From: Pseudomonadota bacterium | GTDB lineage: Bacteria; Pseudomonadota; Gammaproteobacteria; Burkholderiales; Burkholderiaceae_C | Length of the DNA stretch: 15,493 nucleotides | Direction: 5' to 3' | NCBI GenBank assembly: GCA_023436025.1 | Contig: JAEZKX010000059.1 | Location: 1 to 15,493, forward strand | The notes under the pieces: generated by a model | Databases searched by the model: none | What the model was told of the DNA's origin: nothing | Seen by the model: only the letters and a program-made list of their open reading frames with translations | In this document: positions 6,441 to 13,301 of the stretch, one piece after another | Numbering within the stretch: position 1 is the stretch's first letter | Layout of the letters: every line of letters begins with the position of its first letter | Program-made: the position numbers and the translations under genes

Positions 6441-7040
6441 ATGCTCGAGCAACGCATACAGCAGCACTTCATCGACAGCGCCGACCTCAAGTACCAGGCG
6501 GCGCAGAGCCTGAGCAAGCCGATTGCCCAGGCGGTGCAGGCCGTGCTGGCCTGCGTCACCAGCGGCGGCAAGGTGCTGGCCTGCGGCAATGGCGGATCGG
6601 CCGCCGACGCGCAGCACTTCGCGGCGGAATTCGTCGGCCGTTTCGAGCGCGAGCGGCCCGAGCTGGGCGCGATCGCGCTCACCACCGACAGCTCCATCCT
6701 CACCGCCATCGCCAACGACTACGACTACGAGCGCATCTTCTCCAAGCAGGTGCGCGCCCTGGGCCAGGCCGGCGACGTGCTGCTGGCCATGTCCACCAGC
6801 GGCAACTCGGCCAACGTGCTGGCCGCCATCGAGGCGGCGCACGAGCGCGAGATGTCGGTGGTGGCCCTCACTGGCCGCGGCGGCGGCAAGATGGCCGGCG
6901 TGCTGCGCGAGACCGATGTGCACATCTGCGTGCCGCACGAGCGCACCGCCCGCATCCAGGAGGTGCATATCCTCGCGCTCCACTGCATCTGCGACGGCGT
7001 GGATGCGCAACTGCTCGGCGACCAGGAAACTCCCGCATGA
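6441..7040 (+). CDS. gmhA: Phosphoheptose isomerase (GmhA/DiaA family SIS protein)
   Basis: GmhA converts sedoheptulose 7-phosphate to D-glycero-D-manno-heptose 7-phosphate, the first step toward the ADP-heptose of the LPS core. The 199-aa protein is one SIS domain: CGNGGSAADAQHF (48-60), STSGNSANV (119-126), and RIQEVHILALH (171-181). In enterobacteria the paralogue at this locus, between yraN and dolP, is DiaA, a DnaA-binding protein. I judged the two alternatives by the zinc ligands of GmhA (His-x3-Glu and Gln-x7-His): here His59, Glu63, Gln173 and His181 are all kept, whereas E. coli DiaA as I recall it has Ser and Asn at the second and fourth positions. Other parts (LTAIANDYDYERIFSKQVRALG, CICDGVDAQLLG) look DiaA-like, so a dual role is possible. 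A TATCAT hexamer (6425-6430) lies ten bases before the ATG. The stop overlaps the next start by ATGA. Confidence 0.88.
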   Translation: MLEQRIQQHFIDSADLKYQAAQSLSKPIAQAVQAVLACVTSGGKVLACGNGGSAADAQHFAAEFVGRFERERPELGAIALTTDSSILTAIANDYDYERIFSKQVRALGQAGDVLLAMSTSGNSANVLAAIEAAHEREMSVVALTGRGGGKMAGVLRETDVHICVPHERTARIQEVHILALHCICDGVDAQLLGDQETPA

Positions 7041-7750
7041 CCCAACGACTCCTCCTCTCCTCCTTCTGCGTGGCGCTGCTGGCCGGCGCCTTGAGTGGCT
7101 GCGCGCCGCTGGTGATCGGCGGTGCCGCCGTCGGCACCGCCCTGATGGCCACCGACCGCCGCACCTCGGGCGCCCAGATCGACGACGAGGCGATCGAGCT
7201 GCGTTCCGCGGCCCGCCTGCGCGAGGCCTTCGGCGACCGTGCGCACGTCAGCGTGACCAGCTACAACCGCCAGGTGCTGCTGACCGGCGAGGTGCCGAGC
7301 GAAGCCGCGCGGGCGCAGGCCGAGCAGATCGTCGCGCGCGTCGACAACGTGCGCGCGGTGGTCAACGAGCTGGCGGTGATGCCACCGACCACGCTGCCGC
7401 AGCGCTCCAGCGACGCCCTCGTCACGGGCAAGGTCCGCGCCTCCTTCGTCGATGCATCCGACCTGCAGGCCAATGCCTTCAAGGTGGTCACCGAACGCGG
7501 CACGGTGTACCTGATGGGCCGCGTGACGCCGCGCGAAGCCGAGCGCGGCACCCAGATCGCCCGCCAGGTGGGCGGCGTGCTGAAGGTGGTGCGCATCTTC
7601 GAGATCGTGTCGCCGCAAGACCTGCAGCGCACCGGCGTCGCGGCGGAGCAGCGCGCGCCGGCGCCCGCACCGGCTGCCGCCGTGGTGGCGCCCCCGCCGC
7701 AACCAGCGCCGGCCGTGCAAGGTGGCCCCGTGGTGACGCCGATCCGGTAA
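7037..7750 (+). CDS. dolP: BON-domain outer-membrane lipoprotein, DolP (YraP)-like
   Basis: DolP is an outer-membrane lipoprotein with two BON domains that supports envelope integrity and BAM function in E. coli. This 237-aa protein has a lipoprotein signal ending LSGC (lipid-modified Cys22). The family-typical LVIGGAAVGTALMATDRRTSGAQIDDEAIE follows in two adjoining parts (residues 25-39 and 40-54). Two BON domains come next, about 50-115 (HVSVTSYNRQVLLTGEVPSE) and 125-192 (FKVVTERGTVYLMGRVTPRE). Residues 200-237 form an Ala/Pro-rich tail that the 191-aa E. coli protein lacks; it could span toward peptidoglycan or simply be disordered. The start overlaps the gmhA stop by four bases, which implies translational coupling. 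A GC-rich hairpin begins six bases after the stop. Confidence 0.9.
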   Translation: MTQRLLLSSFCVALLAGALSGCAPLVIGGAAVGTALMATDRRTSGAQIDDEAIELRSAARLREAFGDRAHVSVTSYNRQVLLTGEVPSEAARAQAEQIVARVDNVRAVVNELAVMPPTTLPQRSSDALVTGKVRASFVDASDLQANAFKVVTERGTVYLMGRVTPREAERGTQIARQVGGVLKVVRIFEIVSPQDLQRTGVAAEQRAPAPAPAAAVVAPPPQPAPAVQGGPVVTPIR

Positions 7751-7755
7751 GACTT

Positions 7756-7801
7756 TCCAGGACGCCCGCGGGGTGCACGCGCGCCAGCGGGCGGCCCTGG
7801 A
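7756..7801 (+). terminator. GC-rich two-part hairpin after dolP
   Basis: TCCAGG (7756-7761) pairs with CCTGGA (7796-7801), and inside it CGCCCGC (7763-7769) pairs with GCGGGCG (7787-7793), leaving a 17-base loop. It begins right after the dolP stop. There is no T-tract, so it may protect the transcript end or assist Rho-dependent termination rather than act as an intrinsic terminator. Confidence 0.45.
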
Positions 7802-7883
7802 GCCTTCATCGCGCGGGCTTCAAGCGACAGGGTGCGCCCACTGAGCGGGCCCACCCGGTGGCAAGAGTGCGCCGCGGGGGAGG

Positions 7884-8786
7884 CTACTTCAGGCGCCGGA
7901 TCAGGCTGGAGGTGTCCCAGCGGTTGCCGCCCATCGCCTGGATGTCGGCATAGAACTGGTCGACCAGCGCCGTCACCGGCAGGCGGGCGCCGTTGCGTTT
8001 GGCTTCCTCCAGCACCAGGCCGAGGTCCTTGCGCATCCAGTCGACAGCGAAGCCGAATTCGAACTGGTCGGCGATCATGGTCTTGCCGCGGTTGTCCATC
8101 TGCCAGCTCTGGGCAGCGCCCTTGCCGATCACCTCGAGCACCTGCTCCATGTCGAGGCCGGCCTTGGTTCCGAAGGAGATAGCCTCCGACAGGCCCTGCA
8201 CCAGGCCCGCGATGGCGACCTGGTTGACCATCTTGGCCAGCTGGCCGGCGCCGCTGGCGCCCAGCAGGGTGAAGGCGCGCGAAAAGGCCATGGCCACCGG
8301 CTTGGCGGCCTCGAAGGCCGCGGCATCGCCGCCGCACATGACGGTCAGCATGCCGTTCTGCGCGCCCGCCTGCCCGCCCGAGACCGGCGCATCGATGAAC
8401 TGCAGGCCCTGCTGCCGCGCCTGGGCCGACAGCTCGCGCGCGACATTGGCCGAGGCGGTGGTGTGGTCGACGAAGATCGCGCCCTTCTTCATGCCGGCGA
8501 AGGCGCCCTGCTCGCCCAGCACCACTGAGCGCAGGTCGTCGTCGTTGCCGACGCAGCAGAACACGAAGTCGCAGTCGGCCACCGCCTCGCGCGGCGTGGC
8601 CGCCGCCGTCCCCTTGAACTCCTCGGTCCAGGCCGCGCGCTTGGCGGCGCTGCGGTTGTAGACCGTGACCTGGTGCCCGGCCAGCGCCAGGTGGCCGGCC
8701 ATGGGAAAACCCATCACGCCGAGGCCGAGAAAGGCGACCTTGCGCGAAGGGGTCGGTTCGTAAGCGCGGGGGTTGGTGCTTGCCAT
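7884..8786 (-). CDS. NAD(P)-dependent beta-hydroxyacid dehydrogenase
   Basis: A 300-aa member of the 3-hydroxyisobutyrate dehydrogenase / tartronate semialdehyde reductase superfamily. The N-terminal Rossmann motif reads FLGLGVMGFPMAGHLALAGH (19-38), with YNRS at the end of the second strand, as in NADP- or NAD-binding members. The substrate signature DAPVSGGQAGAQNG is at 132-145, and the catalytic lysine is Lys185 in GAGQLAKMVNQ. The C-terminal half is helical and ends IRRLK. The exact substrate (3-hydroxyisobutyrate, tartronate semialdehyde or succinic semialdehyde) cannot be told from this. I chose ATG 8786; an upstream in-frame extension of 22 residues looks unlike the family. It follows pilU on the same strand after 199 bp that contain a large hairpin, so it is probably transcribed separately. 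Confidence 0.88.
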   Translation of the reverse strand: MASTNPRAYEPTPSRKVAFLGLGVMGFPMAGHLALAGHQVTVYNRSAAKRAAWTEEFKGTAAATPREAVADCDFVFCCVGNDDDLRSVVLGEQGAFAGMKKGAIFVDHTTASANVARELSAQARQQGLQFIDAPVSGGQAGAQNGMLTVMCGGDAAAFEAAKPVAMAFSRAFTLLGASGAGQLAKMVNQVAIAGLVQGLSEAISFGTKAGLDMEQVLEVIGKGAAQSWQMDNRGKTMIADQFEFGFAVDWMRKDLGLVLEEAKRNGARLPVTALVDQFYADIQAMGGNRWDTSSLIRRLK

Positions 8787-8835
8787 GGGCGCGACTTTAG
8801 CAGCGGAAGGCGGAACGGAAAACCGCCAAAGGCAA

Positions 8836-8948
8836 GGACGCAAAAGTCGCAAAGGTCACGCGAAAGTCGCAAAAGGACAGCCAGAAAAATTTTCTTCTTC
8901 TGGAAGTCTTTTCGCGACTTTTGCGAAACCTTCGCGACTTTTGCGTCC
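8836..8948. repeat. 113-nt imperfect hairpin built from about 9-nt repeats
   Basis: The outer 15 bases GGACGCAAAAGTCGC (8836-8850) are perfectly complementary to 8934-8948. The arms continue with few mismatches to the inner stem CCAGAA/TTCTGG (8881-8886 and 8898-8903), leaving an 11-base A/T-rich loop. Each arm is itself built of units close to GTCGCAAAA. Composition is A/T-richer than the flanking genes. It lies between the pilU stop and the dehydrogenase start. It could be a dispersed palindromic element (REP- or MITE-like), an attenuator, or an mRNA-stabilising hairpin. I see no flanking target-site duplication. Confidence 0.8.
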
Positions 8949-8985
8949 GGTGTCTGGCTTTCCCGACGGCCCGCCTTCGATGGCC

Positions 8986-10122
8986 TCAGACGATGGCCAG
9001 GTGCTCCGTGCCTGCCGCCAGGTCCTGCGTCTTGGCGCGCTGCGAGTTCAGCTTGATCTGCAGGCGCAGGTCGTTGACGGAGTCGGCGTTGCGCAGCGCG
9101 TCCTCGTACGAGATGATGTTGTTCTCGTACATGTCGAAGAGCGCCTGGTCGAAGGTCTGCATGCCCAGGTTGCGGCTCTTCTTCATCACTTCCTTGATCT
9201 CGGACACCTCGCCCTTGAAGATGAGGTCCGAGATCAGCGGCGAGTTCAGCAGGATCTCCACTGCTGCGCCGCGTCCCTTGCCGTCCTGCTTGGGCACCAG
9301 GCGCTGCGAGATGAAGGCCTTGAGGTTGAGCGACAGGTCCATCAGCAACTGCGGCCGGCGCTCCTCGGGGAAGAAGTTGATCACGCGGTCGAGCGCCTGG
9401 TTGGCGCTGTTGGCGTGCAGCGTGGCCATGCACAGGTGCCCGGTCTCGGCGAAGGCGATCGCGTGCTCCATGGTCTCGCGGTCGCGGATCTCGCCCATCA
9501 GGATCACGTCGGGCGCCTGGCGCAGCGTGTTCTTGAGCGCGGATTCCCAACTGTCGGTGTCCAGGCCCACCTCGCGCTGCGTCACCACGCAGTTCTTGTG
9601 CGGGTGCACGAACTCCACCGGATCCTCGATGGTGATGATGTGACCGTAGCTCTGCTCGTTGCGCCAGTCGATCATGGCCGCCAGGGTGGTCGACTTGCCC
9701 GAGCCGGTGGCGCCCACCAGCACCACCAGGCCGCGCTTGGTCATCACCACGTCCTTCAGCACCTGCGGCACGCCCAGCTTGTCGATGGTCGGCAGGGTCT
9801 GCGGAATGACCCGCAGCACCATGCCCACCTTGCCCTGCTGGACGAAGGCATTGACACGGAAGCGGCCGATGCCCGGCGGCGAGATCGCGAAGTTGCACTC
9901 CTTGGTGCGCTCGAACTCGGCGGCCTGCTTGTCGTTCATGATGGAGCGCGCCAGCGCCAGCGTGTGGGCGCCATTGAGCGGCTGCGGCGACACCTTGGTC
10001 ACCTTGCCGTCCACCTTGATCGCCGGCGGAAAATCGGCCGTGATGAAAAGGTCCGAACCGTTGCGGCCGATCATCAGCTTCAGCAGGTCGTTGATGAACT
10101 TTGTTGCCTGGTCGCGTTCCAT
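8986..10122 (-). CDS. pilU: Type IV pilus retraction ATPase PilU
   Basis: PilU is the accessory retraction ATPase of type IV pili and works with PilT at the inner-membrane pilus base in twitching motility. The 378-aa protein shows the GspE/PilT fold: an N-terminal PAS-like region (about 1-110), Walker A GATGSGKST (137-145, Lys143), Asp box TIEDPVEFVH (164-173), Walker B VILMGEIRD (206-214, Glu211) and His box TGHLCMATLHANSANQALD (227-245). It lacks the AIRNLIRE element of PilT and has a longer C-terminus, which separates it from the upstream paralogue. ATG 10122 has GGAG six bases upstream. It is downstream of pilT on the same strand, 115 bp apart, with a heptamer repeat in the gap; the two probably share a transcript. 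Confidence 0.95.
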   Translation of the reverse strand: MERDQATKFINDLLKLMIGRNGSDLFITADFPPAIKVDGKVTKVSPQPLNGAHTLALARSIMNDKQAAEFERTKECNFAISPPGIGRFRVNAFVQQGKVGMVLRVIPQTLPTIDKLGVPQVLKDVVMTKRGLVVLVGATGSGKSTTLAAMIDWRNEQSYGHIITIEDPVEFVHPHKNCVVTQREVGLDTDSWESALKNTLRQAPDVILMGEIRDRETMEHAIAFAETGHLCMATLHANSANQALDRVINFFPEERRPQLLMDLSLNLKAFISQRLVPKQDGKGRGAAVEILLNSPLISDLIFKGEVSEIKEVMKKSRNLGMQTFDQALFDMYENNIISYEDALRNADSVNDLRLQIKLNSQRAKTQDLAAGTEHLAIV

Positions 10123-10193
10123 TGCTTGCTCGCTCCTAACTTCGAGGGGCCGGAGGCCAGGGGCTGGAGACTAGGGAAACGCCCGCCATCCCG

Positions 10194-10239
10194 AGCCTCT
10201 ATCCAGCCTCTAGCCTCTAGCCTCTAGCCTCTAGCCTCT
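10194..10239. repeat. Heptamer tandem repeat AGCCTCT between pilT and pilU
   Basis: There are five perfect head-to-tail copies of AGCCTCT at 10205-10239, and one further copy at 10194-10200 separated by ATCC. On the coding (minus) strand the unit reads AGAGGCT. The pilT stop codon TAG (10240-10238) overlaps the end of the array. A downstream segment (about 10160-10175) carries partly complementary sequence such as GGCTGGA, so the pilT-pilU spacer RNA could fold. Such arrays change copy number by slippage, which here would alter the spacing between pilT and pilU but neither protein. Confidence 0.9.
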
Positions 10240-11281
10240 AGCCCGGGAAATTCTCCGGGATCTTCGCCTTGCTGCGCGCTTCGGCCGGACTGATCATGTT
10301 GCGCTTGACCAGGTCGGCGAGGTTCTGGTCGAGCGTCTGCATGCCGAAACTGTTGCCGGTCTGGATGGCCGAGTACATCTGCGCCACCTTGGCCTCGCGG
10401 ATCAGGTTGCGGATGGCCGAGGTGCCGATCATGATCTCGTGCGCCGCCACCCGGCCGCTGCCGTCCTTGGTCTTGCACAGCGTCTGCGAGATCACCGCCT
10501 GCAGCGATTCCGACAGCATGGCGCGGACCATTTCCTTTTCTTCCGCCGGGAACACGTCGATGATCCGGTCGATGGTCTTGGCGGCCGACGAGGTGTGCAG
10601 CGTGCCGAACACCAGGTGCCCCGTCTCGGCCGCGGTCATGGCCAGGCGGATGGTCTCCAGGTCGCGCATTTCGCCCACCAGGATGCAGTCCGGATCCTCG
10701 CGCAGCGCCGACTTCAGCGCGTTGGCGAACGACAGCGTCATCGGGCCTACTTCGCGCTGGTTCACCAGGCACTTCTTGGACTCGTGCACGAATTCGATCG
10801 GGTCTTCCACCGTGAGGATGTGGCCGTACTCGGTCTCGTTCAGGTGGTTGATCATCGCCGCCAGCGTGGTCGACTTGCCCGAACCGGTGGGGCCGGTCAC
10901 CAGCACCATGCCACGCGGCTTGAGCGCGAGGTCCTGGAAGATCTTGGGCGCGTTGAGCTGCTCCAGCGTGAGGATCTTGGAGGGAATGGTCCGGAACACG
11001 GCGCCGGCGCCGCGGTTCTGGTTGAAGGCGTTGACGCGAAAGCGCGCCAGGCCTTCGATCTCGAACGAGAAATCGCACTCGAGGAACTCTTCGTAGTTCT
11101 TGCGCTGCGTGTCGTTCATGATGTCGTACACCATGGCATGGACCTGCTTGTGGTCCATGGGGTCGACGTTGATGCGGCGGACGTCACCGTGCACCCGGAT
11201 CATCGGCGGCAGACCGGCCGACAGGTGCAGGTCGGACGCCTTGTTCTTGACGCTGAATGCCAGCAGCTGGGTAATATCCAC
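10238..11281 (-). CDS. pilT: Type IV pilus twitching motility ATPase PilT
   Basis: PilT hydrolyses ATP to retract type IV pili, driving twitching and DNA uptake. From the GTG at 11281 the protein is 347 aa, the usual length, and begins (M)DITQLLAFSVKNKASDLHL like its homologues. Motifs are Walker A GPTGSGKST (130-138, Lys136), Asp box TVEDPIEFVH (157-166), Walker B CILVGEMRD (199-207), His box TGHLVFGTLHTSSAAKTID (220-238) and the PilT-specific AIRNLIRE (289-296). I prefer GTG 11281 because GAGG lies five bases upstream; another in-frame GTG at 11314 would add eleven residues not typical of the family. It is divergent from yggS (65 bp) and followed by pilU. Confidence 0.95.
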   Translation of the reverse strand: MDITQLLAFSVKNKASDLHLSAGLPPMIRVHGDVRRINVDPMDHKQVHAMVYDIMNDTQRKNYEEFLECDFSFEIEGLARFRVNAFNQNRGAGAVFRTIPSKILTLEQLNAPKIFQDLALKPRGMVLVTGPTGSGKSTTLAAMINHLNETEYGHILTVEDPIEFVHESKKCLVNQREVGPMTLSFANALKSALREDPDCILVGEMRDLETIRLAMTAAETGHLVFGTLHTSSAAKTIDRIIDVFPAEEKEMVRAMLSESLQAVISQTLCKTKDGSGRVAAHEIMIGTSAIRNLIREAKVAQMYSAIQTGNSFGMQTLDQNLADLVKRNMISPAEARSKAKIPENFPG

Positions 11282-11346
11282 GAAACCCTCGATCCCTCTT
11301 ATGTTGATGGCCACGGCCGGGCGTGCCCGGCGGTGGCTGGTCCATT

Positions 11347-12060
11347 ATGACCACGATTGCCGACAACCTCCAGAGCGTGCGCGCGCGCATCGCGCGCGCG
11401 TGCGAAGCGTGCGGACGCGACGTGACCGATGTCACGCTGCTGGCCGTCGCCAAGACCTTCGGGCCCGACGCCGTGCGTGCCGCGCATGCCGCTGGCCAGA
11501 CCGCCTTCGGCGAGAACTACATCCAGGAAGCGGTCGAGAAGATCGCGCTGCTGGCCGACCTGCCCCTGCAGTGGCACTGCATCGGCCCCATCCAGAGCAA
11601 CAAGACGCGCCTGGTCGCCCAGCATTTCGACTGGGCCCACACCATCGACCGGCTGAAGATCGCGCAGCGGCTGTCGCAGCAGCGGCCCGAGGGCCTGACG
11701 CCGCTGCAGGTCTGCATCCAGGTCAACATCGACGGTGGCCCCAGCAAGTCGGGGGTGGCGCCGGACGAAGCGCTGGCCCTGGCGCGCGAGGTGGCGCAGC
11801 TGCCCCGGCTGCAGCTGCGCGGGCTGATGACCATTCCCGAGCCGGCCGAAGGCTTCGACGCCCAGCTGGCGGTGCACCGCAAGGCGTGCGCGCTCTACGA
11901 CGAGATGCGCGCGGCCGGCCTGCCGCTGGACACCTTGTCGATGGGCATGACCGGCGACCTCGAGGCCGCCATCCAGGCCGGCAGCACCATGGTGCGCGTG
12001 GGGACCGCCATCTTCGGCGGCCGTGGGCGGCCTACTTCTTCGGTGCCACCATCGGCTTGA
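11347..12060 (+). CDS. yggS: YggS/PROSC family PLP-homeostasis protein
   Basis: YggS binds pyridoxal 5'-phosphate and keeps its cellular level and amino-acid pools in balance; it has no known catalytic reaction. The 237-aa protein is a single alanine-racemase-like TIM barrel with the PLP lysine Lys36 in LLAVAKTF, then FGENYIQEA, WHCIGPIQSNKTR, VCIQVNIDGGPSKSG, GLMTIPEP, LSMGMTGDLEAAIQAGSTMVRVG and TAIFG. I chose ATG 11347 (MTTIADNL), the normal family start; an upstream start would add an unlikely leader. It is divergent from pilT, an association also known in Pseudomonas. After GTAIFGG the last residues, RGRPTSSVPPSA, are not family-like. They run 29 bp into the 3' end of the convergent DUF3617 gene, so the end may have been extended by loss of an earlier stop. 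Confidence 0.94.
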   Translation: MTTIADNLQSVRARIARACEACGRDVTDVTLLAVAKTFGPDAVRAAHAAGQTAFGENYIQEAVEKIALLADLPLQWHCIGPIQSNKTRLVAQHFDWAHTIDRLKIAQRLSQQRPEGLTPLQVCIQVNIDGGPSKSGVAPDEALALAREVAQLPRLQLRGLMTIPEPAEGFDAQLAVHRKACALYDEMRAAGLPLDTLSMGMTGDLEAAIQAGSTMVRVGTAIFGGRGRPTSSVPPSA

Positions 12061-12586
12061 TGTTGCCGCAGTCCGCGCCCAGCCACTTGCCGGTGGCGTC
12101 CGTGGTCATGGTTTCGCTCTTGCCGTCCGACCCGGTCTTCATGGTCATGCGGCTGCGATAGGCCTCGGAGCTGAGGTAGGTGAACTGGCCCTCGCCGCTG
12201 GAGGGCGGGTTGCTGCAGGAGAACGCCATCTTCAGGGTGTTGCCGGAGCGGCTGCGGCTGGTGATGCGGCAGCCTTCCTGCATCGGCACGTCGTCGCGCG
12301 CGACCATCTCGCGCGACATGCAAACGCGCATCGCCATGGCGCCGCCGGCGCCAGCGCGGGGCATCTGCATGCCGCGCTGCGCCATCATGGCTTCCATCTG
12401 CTTGCGCTGCTCGGGCGGCATGGCGGCCAACTCCTTCTGCATCTCGGCCATCGCCTGGTCCAGCTCCGCGTTGCCGCTCATCTTGTTGTGGATCTCCCAC
12501 AGCCCCGGCTTGAGGTTCTGGGCGGCGACGGGCAGGCTGGTGGCCAGCAGGATGGCGGCGGCGCCGAACAGGGCGGCATTTTTCAT
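12032..12586 (-). CDS. DUF3617 family secreted protein
   Basis: This 184-aa protein has a Sec signal peptide (MKNAALFGAAAILLATSLPVAAQ, residues 1-23 in full) and then NLKPGLWEIHNKM, the opening typical of the DUF3617 family of periplasmic proteins of unknown role. A Met/Gln/Glu-rich helical segment (45-78, such as MAEMQKELAAMPPEQRKQME) follows. Four cysteines (89, 106, 124, 173) lie in CMSREM, EGCRITS, SCSNPP and ADCGNIKP, likely forming two disulfides. ATG 12586 has a good GGAGGAG six bases upstream, which rules out the upstream extension. Its 3' end overlaps that of yggS tail-to-tail by 29 bp. It stands on the same strand as the 86-aa gene upstream, separated by a 198-bp gap that carries a plus-strand terminator. 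Confidence 0.88.
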   Translation of the reverse strand: MKNAALFGAAAILLATSLPVAAQNLKPGLWEIHNKMSGNAELDQAMAEMQKELAAMPPEQRKQMEAMMAQRGMQMPRAGAGGAMAMRVCMSREMVARDDVPMQEGCRITSRSRSGNTLKMAFSCSNPPSSGEGQFTYLSSEAYRSRMTMKTGSDGKSETMTTDATGKWLGADCGNIKPMVAPKK

Positions 12587-12659
12587 GGGCAGCTCCTCCG
12601 AAAAAGCGGCGATTCTGCTGCCCAAAGAGGGCGCCTCCGGGGCGTGACAAGGCCCCGTC

Positions 12660-12750
12660 GTGAGAAGCTGCACAAGCGGCAGCGGGCCCTACACCGGATG
12701 GGTGGGGCCGCATCCGACGCGCCAGGCGGAAGTGCGCTTTCGCCTTTTTT
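12660..12750 (+). ncRNA. Candidate small RNA ending at an intrinsic terminator
   Basis: Three stem-loops are stacked on the plus strand between two minus-strand genes: GCTGC/GCAGC (12667-12671 and 12679-12683), CGGATG/CATCCG (12695-12700 and 12711-12716), then a U-tract terminator (12724-12750). No plus-strand protein gene lies closer than yggS, whose stop is 660 bp upstream. A short untranslated transcript is one way to explain a terminator in this orientation; a long yggS 3' end reading antisense through the DUF3617 gene is another. No convincing promoter is seen, so the 5' end is arbitrary. Confidence 0.3.
12724..12750 (+). terminator. Intrinsic (Rho-independent) terminator, plus strand
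   Basis: AGGCGGAAG (12724-12732) pairs with CTTTCGCCT (12737-12745) through nine pairs, one of them G-T, closed by a TGCG loop, and is followed by a run of Ts to 12750. This is the clearest intrinsic terminator in the window. Its orientation fits no adjacent gene. In the other direction there is no T-tract. Confidence 0.7.
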
Positions 12751-12763
12751 CGGACATCGGCAC

Positions 12764-12783
12764 CTGTCGTGCCGGCGCGACAG
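12764..12783 (-). terminator. Hairpin after the 86-aa gene
   Basis: CTGTCG (12764-12769) and CGACAG (12778-12783) form a perfect 6-bp stem with an 8-base loop, directly next to the stop codon of the 86-aa gene. No T-tract follows on the minus strand, so termination here is uncertain. Confidence 0.3.
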
Positions 12784-12784
12784 C

Positions 12785-13045
12785 TCAGAACTTCAGCAGA
12801 TTGCGCGCCACCTGCTCGCGCGCCGGATCTCCCAGCAGCTCGCTGGCGCTCGGCAGCTTGCCGTCGAACTCTCCCAGCACGTCCTGCAGGGCCTGCAGCG
12901 TGCGGGCCAGGTCCGCGTCCTCGGCGCCACGCCGCTGCAGGTCGGCCCGCGCGTCCGCGAGCGCACGGAACAGCAGGGCCCGGGTGTTGCCCCGGATCAC
13001 CAGGTTGCCGTCGGCCTGCCAGATGGCTGTGTGCATGTATTTCAT
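12785..13045 (-). CDS. Small 86-aa protein of unknown function
   Basis: I do not recognise this protein. It starts at ATG 13045, with GGAG six bases upstream. The N-terminal part, MKYMHTAIWQADGNLVIRGN, looks like two beta strands. The rest is helical: TRALLFRALADARADLQRRG, DADLARTLQALQDVLGEF, and a C-terminal SASELLGDPAREQVARNLLKF. There is no signal peptide, membrane segment or cysteine, so it is probably cytosolic. The frame extends upstream of this ATG, but that extension is an Arg/Pro-rich artefact of GC-rich DNA. It lies 256 bp downstream of emrB on the same strand and 198 bp before the DUF3617 gene; neither neighbour suggests a role. Confidence 0.65.
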   Translation of the reverse strand: MKYMHTAIWQADGNLVIRGNTRALLFRALADARADLQRRGAEDADLARTLQALQDVLGEFDGKLPSASELLGDPAREQVARNLLKF

Positions 13046-13301
13046 GGCGCTCTCCGCATCGTTGGCCCCCAGAATGGAAGCGCCCTCGACCGCGCCGTGT
13101 GGGGCAGGCGGGGGAACGCGCGACGGTGGGCGGTGACACGCCGCGTCGTCCGTGGCCGGGCGGCGGGGTGGGAAAGGCGCACGCGCTTGTCGGCGCGCGC
13201 CTGCAAGGCGGCGTTTCGACAGTGCGCCCTTGCGCAGGAACGCCCTGTGGCGACGGCATAGCGGTCGCGCCGGGCGAGCACGCCTGCCGCGTTTCGACAC
13301 A

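Noticed and set aside
6106..6513. The full 135-codon open frame read as a small intact regulator
   Set aside because: Past 6298 the translation loses homology and runs into gmhA, while the true LysR continuation is in the neighbouring frame; it is a pseudogene.
8836..8948. Insertion sequence terminal repeats
   Set aside because: Only an 11-base loop separates the arms, there is no transposase and no visible target-site duplication, so it is not a full insertion sequence; a small palindromic element remains possible.
10194..10239. CRISPR array
   Set aside because: The unit is 7 nt with no spacers and there are no cas genes; it is a simple tandem repeat.
12023..13261. A 412-codon plus-strand open frame opposite the DUF3617 and 86-aa genes
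   Set aside because: Shadow frame without motifs; both minus-strand genes have ribosome binding sites and one has a signal peptide and family motifs.
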